From: Pontibacter beigongshangensis
Lineage (GTDB): Bacteria > Bacteroidota > Bacteroidia > Cytophagales > Hymenobacteraceae
NCBI RefSeq assembly: GCF_014332515.1
Contig: NZ_VFSD01000012.1
Span: forward strand, 109,681-173,680
Direction of reading: 5' to 3'
DNA: 64,000 bases
Shown: piece by piece, positions 24,798 through 32,997 of the stretch
Numbering within the stretch: position 1 is the stretch's first letter
Layout: every line of letters begins with the position of its first letter
The notes under the pieces: model-generated
Told to the model about the DNA's origin: nothing
Seen by the model: the letters and a program-made list of their open reading frames with translations, nothing else
The model's database searches: none
Made by a program: the position numbers and the translations under genes

Positions 24798-26057
24798 ATG
24801 AGAACGGTCACGGCAGAGATCATTACCGTAGGAGACGAAATACTTTACGGACAGATAGTAGATACCAACTCGGCCTGGATGGGTGCCGAATTAACCAAAA
24901 TCGGCATAAGGGTAAAGCAAATCACCTCTGTTTCTGACGATGCCAGCCACATGGTAGCTGCCCTCAACCTTGCCCGCAGCCGGGCCGACGCTATTCTGAT
25001 AACCGGGGGCCTGGGGCCCACGAAAGACGACCTGACGAAACCTGTTCTTACTGCGTATTTCCATACAGAGCTGCAATTGCATGATCCATCGCTGGCCGAT
25101 GTGCAGGCTATTTTTAAAAACAAGCACATGGAGCTCAGTGAACTGAACCGCCAGCAGGCTTTTCTGCCAGCCGCCTGCACACCTGTCCGGAACGCGATCG
25201 GAACTGCACCGGGCATGTGGTTCGAGGAAGACGGGAAGGTTTTTGTATCGATGCCGGGTGTGCCCTTTGAGATGAAGCGCATGATGACAGACATTGTGCT
25301 GCCAAAATTAAAGGCGTATTTTGACCCTCCCCAGATCATACACAAAGTAGTGCAGACAGTAGGCATTCCGGAGTCTACGCTGGCCGAAAAGCTGGAGCCG
25401 TGGGAACTGAGCCTGCCTCCGCATATCAGGCTGGCGTACCTGCCACACATGAACGGCGTGCGGCTTCGCCTCACCGGCACCGGCCCCGATCCTGAAAAGC
25501 TGGAAGACGACCTGCTGGAACAGCTCAACCTCCTCACCGACCGTATTGCCCCCTACATTTTTGCCTTCGGCGAAATTAGCCTGGAGGAAGTGGTAGGCAT
25601 GCTGCTAAACGCCCGCAACTATACCATCGCCACAGCCGAGAGCTGCACCGGCGGCTACCTGGCTCACAAAATTACCAGCATTGCCGGCAGCTCCATGTAC
25701 TTTATGGGCAGTGTTATTGCCTATCACAACGATATCAAGGTAAAGGAGCTGAAGGTAAACCCCGAAACGCTGGCGCAGTACGGTGCCGTAAGCGAGCAGG
25801 TGGTGCGGGAGATGGCAGAGCAGGTGCGCCTGAAGTTTGGCACCACCATTGGCGTTGCCACCAGCGGCATTGCCGGCCCCGATGGCGGCACCCTGGATAA
25901 ACCCGTGGGAACCATCTGGATAGCCTATGCCGACAAAGAGAAAACAGTAACCAGGCTGCTCCGTTACAACAAAGGAAGGCTGCTGAATATTGAGTACACA
26001 GCTCTGGTAGCGCTTAACCTGATCCGGCAAAGTTTGACCGGAACCGTTGAGGAATAG
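24798..26057 (+). CDS. cinA: CinA family protein (competence/damage-inducible, nicotinamide-nucleotide amidase)
   Basis: The 419-aa protein has two parts. The N-terminal MoCF-binding-like domain (about 1-170) carries EIITVGDEILYGQIVDTNSAWM and ITGGLGPTKDDLTKP. The C-terminal CinA domain (about 260-415) carries AESCTGGYLAHKITSIAGSS and GVATSGIAGPDGGT and may deamidate nicotinamide mononucleotide in NAD salvage. The frame opens 90 bp upstream at 24708, but that extension falls in repeat DNA. The ATG at 24798 gives the conserved MRTVTAEIITVGDEI start. Confidence 0.95.
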   Translation: MRTVTAEIITVGDEILYGQIVDTNSAWMGAELTKIGIRVKQITSVSDDASHMVAALNLARSRADAILITGGLGPTKDDLTKPVLTAYFHTELQLHDPSLADVQAIFKNKHMELSELNRQQAFLPAACTPVRNAIGTAPGMWFEEDGKVFVSMPGVPFEMKRMMTDIVLPKLKAYFDPPQIIHKVVQTVGIPESTLAEKLEPWELSLPPHIRLAYLPHMNGVRLRLTGTGPDPEKLEDDLLEQLNLLTDRIAPYIFAFGEISLEEVVGMLLNARNYTIATAESCTGGYLAHKITSIAGSSMYFMGSVIAYHNDIKVKELKVNPETLAQYGAVSEQVVREMAEQVRLKFGTTIGVATSGIAGPDGGTLDKPVGTIWIAYADKEKTVTRLLRYNKGRLLNIEYTALVALNLIRQSLTGTVEE

Positions 26058-26076
26058 CTCAAAATCCTTACCTTTG
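26047..26076 (+). promoter_or_regulatory. Promoter with both Bacteroidota elements (TTG-N19-TACCTTTG)
   Basis: A TTG at 26047-26049 and TACCTTTG at 26069-26076 fit the Bacteroidota sigma-A pattern. The upstream part overlaps the end of cinA. It would give the E2 gene a leader of about 245 nt. Confidence 0.6.
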
Positions 26077-26328
26077 TCTGTATTTAAAGATGAAATACTG
26101 CGTATTTATTTCATCAGATTCCGGTTTCTGGTGGTTAATCAGGGCCAACAAAACCAGTAAGATTATCTTATAAGGAGAAAGCAATAGTGGCTGACGGGCC
26201 TTTCGCTTAGGATTTGCCCGGAAACAGGCGTAGCGGCAGTTGCTGCGCAAGCTTTATGGAAGATTATTACCTTGTTTTTCTCCTTTTTCAAATACGATCC
26301 ACGACTAACGATCAATTAAAGAAGACGC

Positions 26329-27732
26329 ATGGCACTTGTAGAAATGGTAATGCCTAAAATGGGCGAGAGTATCATGGAAGGCACAGTTCTGAAATGGCTT
26401 AAGAAAGTGGGCGACCCCATTGAGGAAGACGAGTCGGTGCTGGAGGTAGCGACAGATAAAGTGGATACTGAAGTACCGGCCATCGAAGCAGGCATACTAA
26501 AAGAAATACTTGTACAGGAAGGCGATGTGGTAGCCGTAGGAGCACCTATTGCCATTATCAGCACCAACGGCGAAGAAGCCACCGATGCGCCTCCTGCCGC
26601 TGCCGAAGCGACTGCTACAGCTGCGGCAGCAGCCCCTGACACAGCCAAAGAAGATCCTGCACCAGCTGAAACGGCGCCTGAAGGAACCACCCTAACGAAA
26701 CTCGATAAGCCAATCCCAGGACGTTTCTACTCGCCGCTGGTAATCAATATAGCCCGAGAAGAAGGCATATCGATGGAGGAGCTGGAGTATATACCGGGCA
26801 CGGGCATGGAGGGTCGCGTATCTAAAAAAGACATGCTGGCTTACGTAAAAGCCCGTGGGCAGGCACCAGCAGCAGAAATTAACCAGCCCAAAGCCCCTCA
26901 GCCAGCACCAGGCGCCAAAGCCCCGGCAGAAACCACTGCTACGCCTCAGGCACAACCGGCTGCTGAACCAGCGCCTCAAACAACTGCCGTAGCTGCTGCT
27001 AAACCTGCCGCCTCCTACAGCGGCTCCTCCGAAATTATAGAGATGGACCGCATGCGCCGCATGATTGCCGACCGCATGGTAGAAAGCAAGCGCATAGCAC
27101 CACATGTTACCTCCTTTGTAGAAGCCGATGTTACTAACCTCGTAAACTGGCGAAACAAATGGAAAGATGTGTATAAAAAGCGGGAAGGCGAAAACCTGAC
27201 CTTTACACCTCTGTTCATCGAGGCTGTTGTGAAGGCTATCAAGGATTTCCCGATGATCAACATCTCGGTGGATGGCTACAATATAATACGACACAAAGAG
27301 ATAAATATTGGTATGGCTGTAGCCCTGCCAAGCGGTAACCTGATCGTGCCGAACATAAAGCAGGCTGACCAGATGAACCTGAATGGCCTTACCAAAAAGG
27401 TAAATGACTTGGCTAACCGGGGCCGGGCAAATAAACTGACCCCAGACGACCTGTCGGGCGGCACCTACACCATCACCAACGTAGGTTCTTTTGGCAACGT
27501 TATGGGTACCCCTATTATCGTGCAGCCACAGGTAGCGATACTGGCCATAGGAACCATCAAGAAAAAGCCTGCTGTAATCGAGACGCCGGAAGGCGACCTG
27601 ATCGGCATACGCCATTTCATGTTCCTGTCGCACTCCTACGACCACCGCGTGATTGACGGCGCGCTGGGTGGCATGTTTGTACGCCGTGTGGCAGATTACC
27701 TTGAGAATTTCGATACGAATACAGTCATTTGA
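26329..27732 (+). CDS. 2-oxoacid dehydrogenase complex E2 (dihydrolipoamide acyltransferase)
   Basis: The 467-aa E2 has a lipoyl domain (1-80, lipoylated Lys44 in ATDKVDTEV) and an Ala/Pro/Glu-rich linker. A peripheral-subunit-binding domain follows (about 123-165), then a second Ala/Pro linker and the catalytic domain (about 230-467). The catalytic motif SYDHRVIDGALGG lies near the end. E2 transfers the acyl group from E1 to CoA. No E1 or E3 gene is adjacent, so pyruvate, branched-chain and 2-oxoglutarate substrates are all possible. A terminator follows at 27808-27851. Confidence 0.93.
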   Translation: MALVEMVMPKMGESIMEGTVLKWLKKVGDPIEEDESVLEVATDKVDTEVPAIEAGILKEILVQEGDVVAVGAPIAIISTNGEEATDAPPAAAEATATAAAAAPDTAKEDPAPAETAPEGTTLTKLDKPIPGRFYSPLVINIAREEGISMEELEYIPGTGMEGRVSKKDMLAYVKARGQAPAAEINQPKAPQPAPGAKAPAETTATPQAQPAAEPAPQTTAVAAAKPAASYSGSSEIIEMDRMRRMIADRMVESKRIAPHVTSFVEADVTNLVNWRNKWKDVYKKREGENLTFTPLFIEAVVKAIKDFPMINISVDGYNIIRHKEINIGMAVALPSGNLIVPNIKQADQMNLNGLTKKVNDLANRGRANKLTPDDLSGGTYTITNVGSFGNVMGTPIIVQPQVAILAIGTIKKKPAVIETPEGDLIGIRHFMFLSHSYDHRVIDGALGGMFVRRVADYLENFDTNTVI

Positions 27733-27807
27733 TTTTTGAATTATATACCTGCAGCAACCAATCGTTATCAGCTAGGTGCTTGTATAATTCCAATACCATA
27801 CGCTTCA

Positions 27808-27851
27808 GAACTAAAAAGCCTGTCCCTGTCCGGGAGCAGGCTTTTTAGTTC
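27808..27851 (+). terminator. Terminator after the E2 gene
   Basis: A 15-bp perfect stem (27808-27822 with 27837-27851) contains AAAAA and TTTTT arms, 75 bp past the E2 stop. Its A/T arms would let it work in both directions. The rest of the gap to 28064 is A+T-rich without other visible features. Confidence 0.88.
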
Positions 27852-28064
27852 TCACTTGTTTAAAAATTACCGTTATACTGCTCCTGCTGCAGATTTAAAA
27901 GTAGCTACACAAATTGCTTCTTTTCATACTGGCACAAAAAACTCTTCTGCAATTTCAAGGTATTTAGCAAAAAATTAATTTGCCTCTTCAGAACTAAAAA
28001 TATATATTAAAGCGTTATACTAACAAACGATAGTAAGTTAAAGCCCTTAAATTATAGAATCCTT

Positions 28065-28352
28065 ATGAAGACTGTCAATCTGATCGAGAAAGAGAGAATA
28101 CCTGCTTTACATTTCTGTAAAGAAGATGTGTTGCAAGACCCTGGCGCCCGCAGCCGTCGCGCTTACGAAATAAACCGGGCTACAATTTTAGGAAATGCTT
28201 ACAGAAATAAAGCAGCCATCACTTTCTGCACCGAGCAGGGCGAATTAAAAAGAGTAGAAACAACCGTGTGGGCAAATGATGATAAGTTTGTGCTTTTGAA
28301 AGCCGGTGCTTTTCTGCCCCTACAGTCTATTGTGAAAGTAGAAAACTGCTAA
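28065..28352 (+). CDS. Small protein of unknown function
   Basis: The 95-aa protein is soluble and has no signal peptide or membrane segment. It has a charged, helical first half (LIEKERIPALHFCKEDVLQDP, RRAYEINRATILGNAYRNKA). The second half looks like beta strands (AAITFCTEQGELKRVETTVWANDDKFVLLKAGAFLPLQSIVKVENC), somewhat like a PilZ-like or SH3-like small barrel. I do not recognise a named family. It lies between the E2 terminator and a bidirectional terminator, so it is a single-gene unit. Codon use is like its neighbours, which supports it being real. Confidence 0.75.
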   Translation: MKTVNLIEKERIPALHFCKEDVLQDPGARSRRAYEINRATILGNAYRNKAAITFCTEQGELKRVETTVWANDDKFVLLKAGAFLPLQSIVKVENC

Positions 28353-28389
28353 GCTCTAAACTACCCTTACCTCAGCTGCCAAAAATATA

Positions 28390-28426
28390 AACGGCCTGCA
28401 GAAGACTTGTTCTTCTGCAGGCCGTT
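28390..28426. terminator. Hairpin between the small-protein gene and the phosphorylase gene
   Basis: A 16-bp perfect stem (28390-28405 with 28411-28426) has a 5-nt loop. On the minus strand it is followed by TTATATTTTT, so it probably ends the leftward phosphorylase transcript and may block the rightward one too. Confidence 0.8.
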
Positions 28427-28453
28427 CTGCTGTTGCGGCTCTTTTCCGGACCA

Positions 28454-28483
28454 ATTATTTCAATGAAAATGCCCCTCCGGAGC
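28454..28483 (-). repeat. Intergenic core repeat, copy 13
   Basis: ATTTCAAT and CTCCGGAG, 18 bp apart, with CTGCTGCTA next to the phosphorylase stop codon. It reads with that gene. Confidence 0.88.
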
Positions 28484-28497
28484 CTTGCCCCCTGCTG

Positions 28498-29355
28498 CTA
28501 TATTCGCTCCAGCACTTTTACGATCAGGTCATCTATTACCTCGTCGGCATCCTTTGCAAACTCCTCGGTAATACGGTTGGCGACGATGGCATTCAGCGAG
28601 AGCACCTCGTGCCCAAGCAGCCTGCCGAGGCTGTAGTAGCCGGCTGTTTCCATCTCGAAGTTGGTGAACCGGAAATCGCCCAGGCTGAAGCGCTGGTACA
28701 GATCCAGGAGCTGCTGGTTGAGCAAACCTCCTCTTAAGGCACGGCCCTGCGGCGCGTAGAACCCGGGGCAGGTAAGGGTGTTGCCCGGAATCATGTCGTA
28801 GCCGATTTTGGTGACCAGGTGCAGCGAGCCATTAGCGCAATATGGCTGAAAGCCAATACCCAGCGCCAGCTGCAGCGCCCTGGTAAGCTCCTGCTCCGTC
28901 TGGTTCTGCTCCAGCGGGTAAAACTGCATCAGTGTGTCGAGGCCAACGGCATAATGCGAGGCCAGCAGGCTGCCCACCGGCACTGTTTCCTGCAGCGAGC
29001 CAGAAGTGCCCACCCGCACAATTTTAAGTGAGATAGGCTCCGGGTTCGCCTCCCGGGTCACAAAATCGATGTTCACCAACGCATCCAGCTCGTTCATCAG
29101 GATATCGATGTTATCGGTACCCATGCCGGTGGAGATGACGGTGATGCGTTTGCCCTTGTAATATCCTGTGTGGGTTATAAACTCCCGCTTCGCCACATGG
29201 CATTCAATTTCGTCGAAGTACTTGCTCACCGCACCCACCCGGTCGGGGTCGCCGACGGTAATAATGGTGTCGGAGATTTGCTCAGGCAGCAGGTTCAGAT
29301 GATAGATGGAGCCGTTGGGGTTCAGGATGAGTTCAGATTCCGGTATAGCAGTCAT
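28498..29355 (-). CDS. Nucleoside phosphorylase (uridine phosphorylase type)
   Basis: The 285-aa enzyme belongs to the PNP/UDP phosphorylase family that splits nucleosides with phosphate for salvage. Visible segments are TVGDPDRVGAVSKYFDEIE for phosphate binding, RVGTSGSLQETVPVGSLLAS, and the NFEMETAGYYSLGRLLGHEVLSL nucleoside-binding region. Uridine as substrate is the most likely guess, but purine nucleosides cannot be excluded. The frame is open to 29502. The first 49 codons of that long frame read through repeat core 14, so I place the start at the ATG at 29355 (MTAIPESELIL). Confidence 0.9.
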   Translation of the reverse strand: MTAIPESELILNPNGSIYHLNLLPEQISDTIITVGDPDRVGAVSKYFDEIECHVAKREFITHTGYYKGKRITVISTGMGTDNIDILMNELDALVNIDFVTREANPEPISLKIVRVGTSGSLQETVPVGSLLASHYAVGLDTLMQFYPLEQNQTEQELTRALQLALGIGFQPYCANGSLHLVTKIGYDMIPGNTLTCPGFYAPQGRALRGGLLNQQLLDLYQRFSLGDFRFTNFEMETAGYYSLGRLLGHEVLSLNAIVANRITEEFAKDADEVIDDLIVKVLERI

Positions 29356-29430
29356 AACAGTAGCAAGGCGGTTTTTAGGTGTTTGGATATTTGCGCACAA
29401 ACAATTATTCTTCTGTAGCTCCAGGCAGCA

Positions 29431-29460
29431 ATTATTTAAATAAAACTGCCCCTCCGGAGG
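29431..29460 (-). repeat. Intergenic core repeat, copy 14
   Basis: ATTTAAAT and CCTCCGGAGG, 18 bp apart, then a CTG-rich run to 29489. It lies between the phosphorylase start and the trhO terminator and reads with trhO. Confidence 0.9.
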
Positions 29461-29539
29461 CGTTTCGTCTGCTGCTGCTCCTGCTGCTGTTGGCAGAGGC
29501 AAACAGCTCTATGAAGCTACTAAATAAGCAGAGAATAAA

Positions 29540-29570
29540 AAAAGCGTGGTTGCTTAAAACACACGCTTTT
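29540..29570 (-). terminator. Intrinsic terminator after trhO
   Basis: A 9-bp stem (AAAAGCGTG with CACGCTTTT) is followed leftward by TTTATTC. It starts 20 bp past the trhO stop. Confidence 0.88.
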
Positions 29571-29590
29571 CTCATACTTCAAGATTATGC

Positions 29591-30556
29591 TTATATCGAT
29601 ACGTCTTTTTCTTTACGGCGGCTGAATCCTTTTAACGGGTTATAACCATTCAGCTCCTTCTGGTAGTAGCCGGTGCCATTGTAAGCCCGTTTATCGGGGT
29701 GGGTTTTGCAGGTATCGGAGCAGGCGCCTTCCAGGTCCCAGCCACACTTCTCACAGATCGGCACATGGATGTTGCACACCGGGTTGGCGCAATTCACCAT
29801 GCGGTCGCTCTTGGTGCCGCATACGTGGCACTCTGAAACGACAGTCGGGTTTACCTTGTTTACTTCTACGGCCACGCGGTTATCGAACACGTAGCATTTG
29901 CCTTCAAAATCTTCGCCGCCTTCTTCGAGACCGTATTTAATAATGCCGCCGTGCAATTGGTACACGTTCTCAAAGCCCTGCTCGAGCAGGAATGCACTGG
30001 CCTTTTCGCACTTCACGCCACCGGTGCAGTAAGTCACAATTTTCTTGTCCTTGAACTGCTTCAGCTCCTCCACCTTTTGAGGGAAGTCGCGAAAGTTCTC
30101 GATATTAAACCTGAACGCACCTTTAAAATGGCCAACAGAATGCTCATAATCGGAGCGCACGTCTACCAGCACCACATCGTCGCTGTCTTTTATCATCCTG
30201 AACTCCGCTGGCTCCAGGTGCTTGCCTGTTTTCTCGTATGGTTTTATGTGCAGCAGGCTGGAGTGCACAATCTCGCGCTTGTGGCGCACGTGCAGCTTGG
30301 CAAACGCATGCTTGTCGGCATAATCGATTTTAAAGTCGATGCCGGCAAAGCGCGGATCGGCCTTTACGGCGGCCATGTACTTCTCGCAGTCGGCCACCAG
30401 GCCCGATACGGTACCGTTCAATCCTTCGGACGACACAATGATGCGGCCCAGCAGGTTCAGCTCCAGGCAAAGCAGGTGATGCTCCTCGCGGAAAGTTTCA
30501 GGGTCTTCTATTGGCGTGTAGCAATAGTAAAGCAGGATGCTAAAGTCTTTGTTCAT
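29591..30556 (-). CDS. trhO: tRNA uridine-34 5-hydroxylase (rhodanese-type)
   Basis: TrhO (YceA) makes 5-hydroxyuridine at the wobble position of several tRNAs, using prephenate-derived chemistry or oxygen depending on the branch. The 321-aa protein has the N-terminal YceA-type domain (VSSEGLNGTVSG, about 42-52). A rhodanese domain follows with active-site CTGGVKC at 177-183. The C-terminus is rich in cysteine (about 240-290: CHVCGTK, NCANPVC, ICEKCGWDLEGACSDTC) and probably binds zinc. That extension is usual in the family. Confidence 0.94.
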   Translation of the reverse strand: MNKDFSILLYYCYTPIEDPETFREEHHLLCLELNLLGRIIVSSEGLNGTVSGLVADCEKYMAAVKADPRFAGIDFKIDYADKHAFAKLHVRHKREIVHSSLLHIKPYEKTGKHLEPAEFRMIKDSDDVVLVDVRSDYEHSVGHFKGAFRFNIENFRDFPQKVEELKQFKDKKIVTYCTGGVKCEKASAFLLEQGFENVYQLHGGIIKYGLEEGGEDFEGKCYVFDNRVAVEVNKVNPTVVSECHVCGTKSDRMVNCANPVCNIHVPICEKCGWDLEGACSDTCKTHPDKRAYNGTGYYQKELNGYNPLKGFSRRKEKDVSI

Positions 30557-30675
30557 AACGGCTTAGGTTCAACTAAGTGTTTTTTTTATTTTTAGTATTG
30601 AATGAGTGGTAATCAAATTTCAAATGAAGTTGAGTGAATGAGTGAATTTATTTATAGCTCATTTTCCTCAACCGA

Positions 30676-30705
30676 ATTATGCTAACGAATTTGGCCCTCC
30701 GGAGC
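30676..30705 (-). repeat. Intergenic core repeat, copy 15 (degenerate)
   Basis: GC dyad CTCCGGAG is intact, but the A+T end has drifted (ATTATGCTAACGAATTT). The 30-bp length is kept and CTGCTGCTGC follows. It reads with the leftward NeuD-like gene. Confidence 0.65.
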
Positions 30706-30751
30706 TGCCGCTCTTGCTGCTGCTACTCCTTCGTTTTCCTTTGTGCCGCTC

Positions 30752-30801
30752 TTTCGGATTTCTTAATCCGAAAGTTAACTGCTGGGGATCTCCAGATCCC
30801 C
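30752..30801. other. Two tandem hairpins in the trhO upstream gap
   Basis: TTTCGGATT pairs with AATCCGAAA at 30752-30773, and GGGGATCT pairs with AGATCCCC at 30784-30801. Neither has a T-run on either side, so they are not clear terminators. The rest of 30557-30971 shows no gene. Confidence 0.5.
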
Positions 30802-30971
30802 ATAAACCGCACGTTACGTTGCAACTTGTCAGCAGTACCACAGGAGAAACCGGAGTGACCTATTGGTTCTTTTGAAAAACTTTTCTGGCCGCAAATTAGC
30901 AACAGTTGCAGCACCTCCAAATGATCGGACTCAATTTCTGAACCCTAAACAGCAACTCCGGGGCAAAAAGT

Positions 30972-31607
30972 TTATTTTACGGCTGTAGCTGGGTTCCCGA
31001 ACACCGTGGCCTTGGCCGGCACATTGGCCACCACTACCGAGCCGGCTCCCACACGGGCATTCTTGCCGATCTTCACTCCCGACACGATCACGGCTCCGGA
31101 ACCGATAAAGGCCCCCTCTTCCACCACCACTTCCGAATTGATAATAGCACCGGCACCGATATGAACAAAATCGCCAATCTCGGCATTGGTATCGACCAGC
31201 GCCCTGGACTGGATAAGGCAATTGTTGCCAATCCGGCTGTTGTTGTTGATAACAGCGCCAGCACCCACCATGTTGCCATGCCCCAACCAGGCATGTTCCG
31301 ACACAGCGCTGAATTTATGAATGGCGTTTACAGGCACCACCTCGTACTCCGACTTCAGCATCTTGATCAGGCCTTTGCGGGCGGCGGCATCTTCTACCGC
31401 CACAAACACATCGCACTTCTTGCCGATAAGCTTCAGAAATTCGCTGTCTTCAGTGCGGCTCATCACCGATACGTTGTTGATCTCCGTCTGCTGCAGTTTC
31501 TCACTATCGTCCAGAAAGCAGTACACGATCACGCTGTTGCTGCTGAAAATATCGAGGGCGGCGGTACCCAACTGCTGGGCGCCAAGTATAATTACAGGGT
31601 TTTGCAT
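30972..31607 (-). CDS. NeuD/PglB-type sugar O- or N-acetyltransferase
   Basis: The 211-aa protein has an N-terminal Rossmann-like part (VIILGAQQLGTAALDIF) and a left-handed beta-helix of hexapeptide repeats (about 95-200: LGHGNMVGAGAVINNNSRIGNNCLI and on). This is the NeuD/PglD/VioB organisation, which acetylates nucleotide-activated sugars for surface glycans. The active-site histidine expected in the helix falls in the region AWLGHG. The acceptor is unknown, and no obvious polysaccharide cluster lies nearby. It may end a leftward operon of four genes, but it also has its own promoter-like element at 31628-31635. Confidence 0.88.
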   Translation of the reverse strand: MQNPVIILGAQQLGTAALDIFSSNSVIVYCFLDDSEKLQQTEINNVSVMSRTEDSEFLKLIGKKCDVFVAVEDAAARKGLIKMLKSEYEVVPVNAIHKFSAVSEHAWLGHGNMVGAGAVINNNSRIGNNCLIQSRALVDTNAEIGDFVHIGAGAIINSEVVVEEGAFIGSGAVIVSGVKIGKNARVGAGSVVVANVPAKATVFGNPATAVK

Positions 31608-31627
31608 AGCTCTTCTTAAATAATGTG

Positions 31628-31635
31628 CAAAGGTA
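31628..31635 (-). promoter_or_regulatory. Candidate NeuD-like gene -7 element (TACCTTTG)
   Basis: On the minus strand this is an exact TAnnTTTG match 21 bp upstream of the start. Confidence 0.5.
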
Positions 31636-31647
31636 CGAAGAATGGAA

Positions 31648-32997
31648 TTATGGTGCTTCAGTGAAGAGGTTTTTGTTAGAAAGCATGGCCTCTAACACAT
31701 TACTTGTTATTTTTCTGATAGCTAAAGAGTCTGGCCCGCCAATGCCGTGCGCACCGCACCAATCTGTAGTAGCTGTGTTTAAGACTACGCCCGAAGCAGG
31801 AGTTTTCTGAAATAAGATAAACGTTGCAAATCCTTCCTGAGCATCCACTGCCCTGTCGTAGCCCAGTAGTTCTGCCTTATAAAAGCCAAGCGCTGCCTTA
31901 TCTAGCCTAAGATCTGGCTCCTGCCCTTTTAGCGGTGCACCATCATACTCTTTGGTTGAAACTTGCAGCACATCGCCTTCTTTGAGAAGAAGCCCCTGAA
32001 AAACAGGAGAGTCCGGTTTTAAAATTTTATATCCGCCAAAGCCTTTGCAGCTTTTGCGGCCATACCCGGCTCTGCTAAAGTCGGCCCCAATGCTGGGTGT
32101 AAGCGGATAATGTAAAACAGGATTATTCCAGAAGGTCGATTTCAGGCTGTCTGCGGCTATTGGGTCGGGCTTTTCTTTGTAGCAGATCAACTTTGTACCG
32201 TCAGTACTATACCGCACCTGCCACCACATCGTGTTGCCCGAAAGAATCATACAATGTCCACCCTTATCGATAAACTCATCTAACTGCCTTCGGCCACGGC
32301 GTGACCAGTATTCACTGTGCCCGATTATCAAGACTACTTTAGCACCGGCCAATATGCCTGGTATGTCTAGATCCTGGTCATTGATGTAGTTGATGTTATA
32401 AGAAGTCGATTTCAGCCATTTCAGTCCGTCTTCCGCAAAAAAAGAGACGGCAGGCAACATTGGCCGCTGAAAGGAAACAACATGAGTTTTTTCAGAAAAT
32501 AGTTTGTACAGGCTTTTACCTCCTGAAATGTTGTAGGCATTTACCGTGTTTGATGAGTATACCACCACCACCTCTGCATTTTCTGCTTTTAAGGTGAACG
32601 GTATCTTTTTCTCCCAGAGGTAGATGCCACTCGGCAAATCCGGTAATCTGTACGTAAAAGTAGCCTTGTATCCATACCCCTCCTCGCTGGGGTTTGGACC
32701 TGCTTCTTGCGGCTGAACTAAAACCTGGACGCTATCTACTACGGCACCGTTGATATCATACAACCGTAGCAAGGAATTTCTCCTGGACGTAGCATTAACA
32801 TAAACCTGTTGCTCCTCTCCTGGCAAATAGGAAGTTCTGTCTGTATAGCCGTCCTCGACCACGCTTTTTCTACCTTCCCAATACGCATCGAGCAGATAAT
32901 GGAAATAAAGCCTGTTCTGGCTATAGTAAGAGCCAACCTTCCAGAAGCCAAACAATATTAAGGTAGCAACTATTAGCAGAACCAGCCGCTTTATCAT
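31648..32997 (-). CDS. Membrane-anchored protein with N,N-dimethylformamidase beta-subunit-like domain
   Basis: The 449-aa protein has an N-terminal membrane anchor (about residues 5-25). An Ig-like part follows (TDRTSYLPGEEQQVYVNATSRRNSLLRLYD). The C-terminal region resembles the LARGE/N,N-dimethylformamidase beta-subunit domain. Characteristic phrases are VVLIIGHSEYWSRRGRRQLDEFIDKGGHCMILSGNTMWWQVRY and a late WCGAHGIGG. Its target is unknown; bacterial relatives are often found with surface-sugar genes. It overlaps the upstream membrane-protein gene by 4 bp. The DNA here is visibly more A+T-rich than the neighbouring housekeeping genes. Confidence 0.78.
   Translation of the reverse strand: MIKRLVLLIVATLILFGFWKVGSYYSQNRLYFHYLLDAYWEGRKSVVEDGYTDRTSYLPGEEQQVYVNATSRRNSLLRLYDINGAVVDSVQVLVQPQEAGPNPSEEGYGYKATFTYRLPDLPSGIYLWEKKIPFTLKAENAEVVVVYSSNTVNAYNISGGKSLYKLFSEKTHVVSFQRPMLPAVSFFAEDGLKWLKSTSYNINYINDQDLDIPGILAGAKVVLIIGHSEYWSRRGRRQLDEFIDKGGHCMILSGNTMWWQVRYSTDGTKLICYKEKPDPIAADSLKSTFWNNPVLHYPLTPSIGADFSRAGYGRKSCKGFGGYKILKPDSPVFQGLLLKEGDVLQVSTKEYDGAPLKGQEPDLRLDKAALGFYKAELLGYDRAVDAQEGFATFILFQKTPASGVVLNTATTDWCGAHGIGGPDSLAIRKITSNVLEAMLSNKNLFTEAP

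Noticed and set aside
27736..27978. 80-aa frame after the E2 gene
   Set aside because: It reads straight through the 15-bp-stem terminator at 27808-27851 and has no coding signature.
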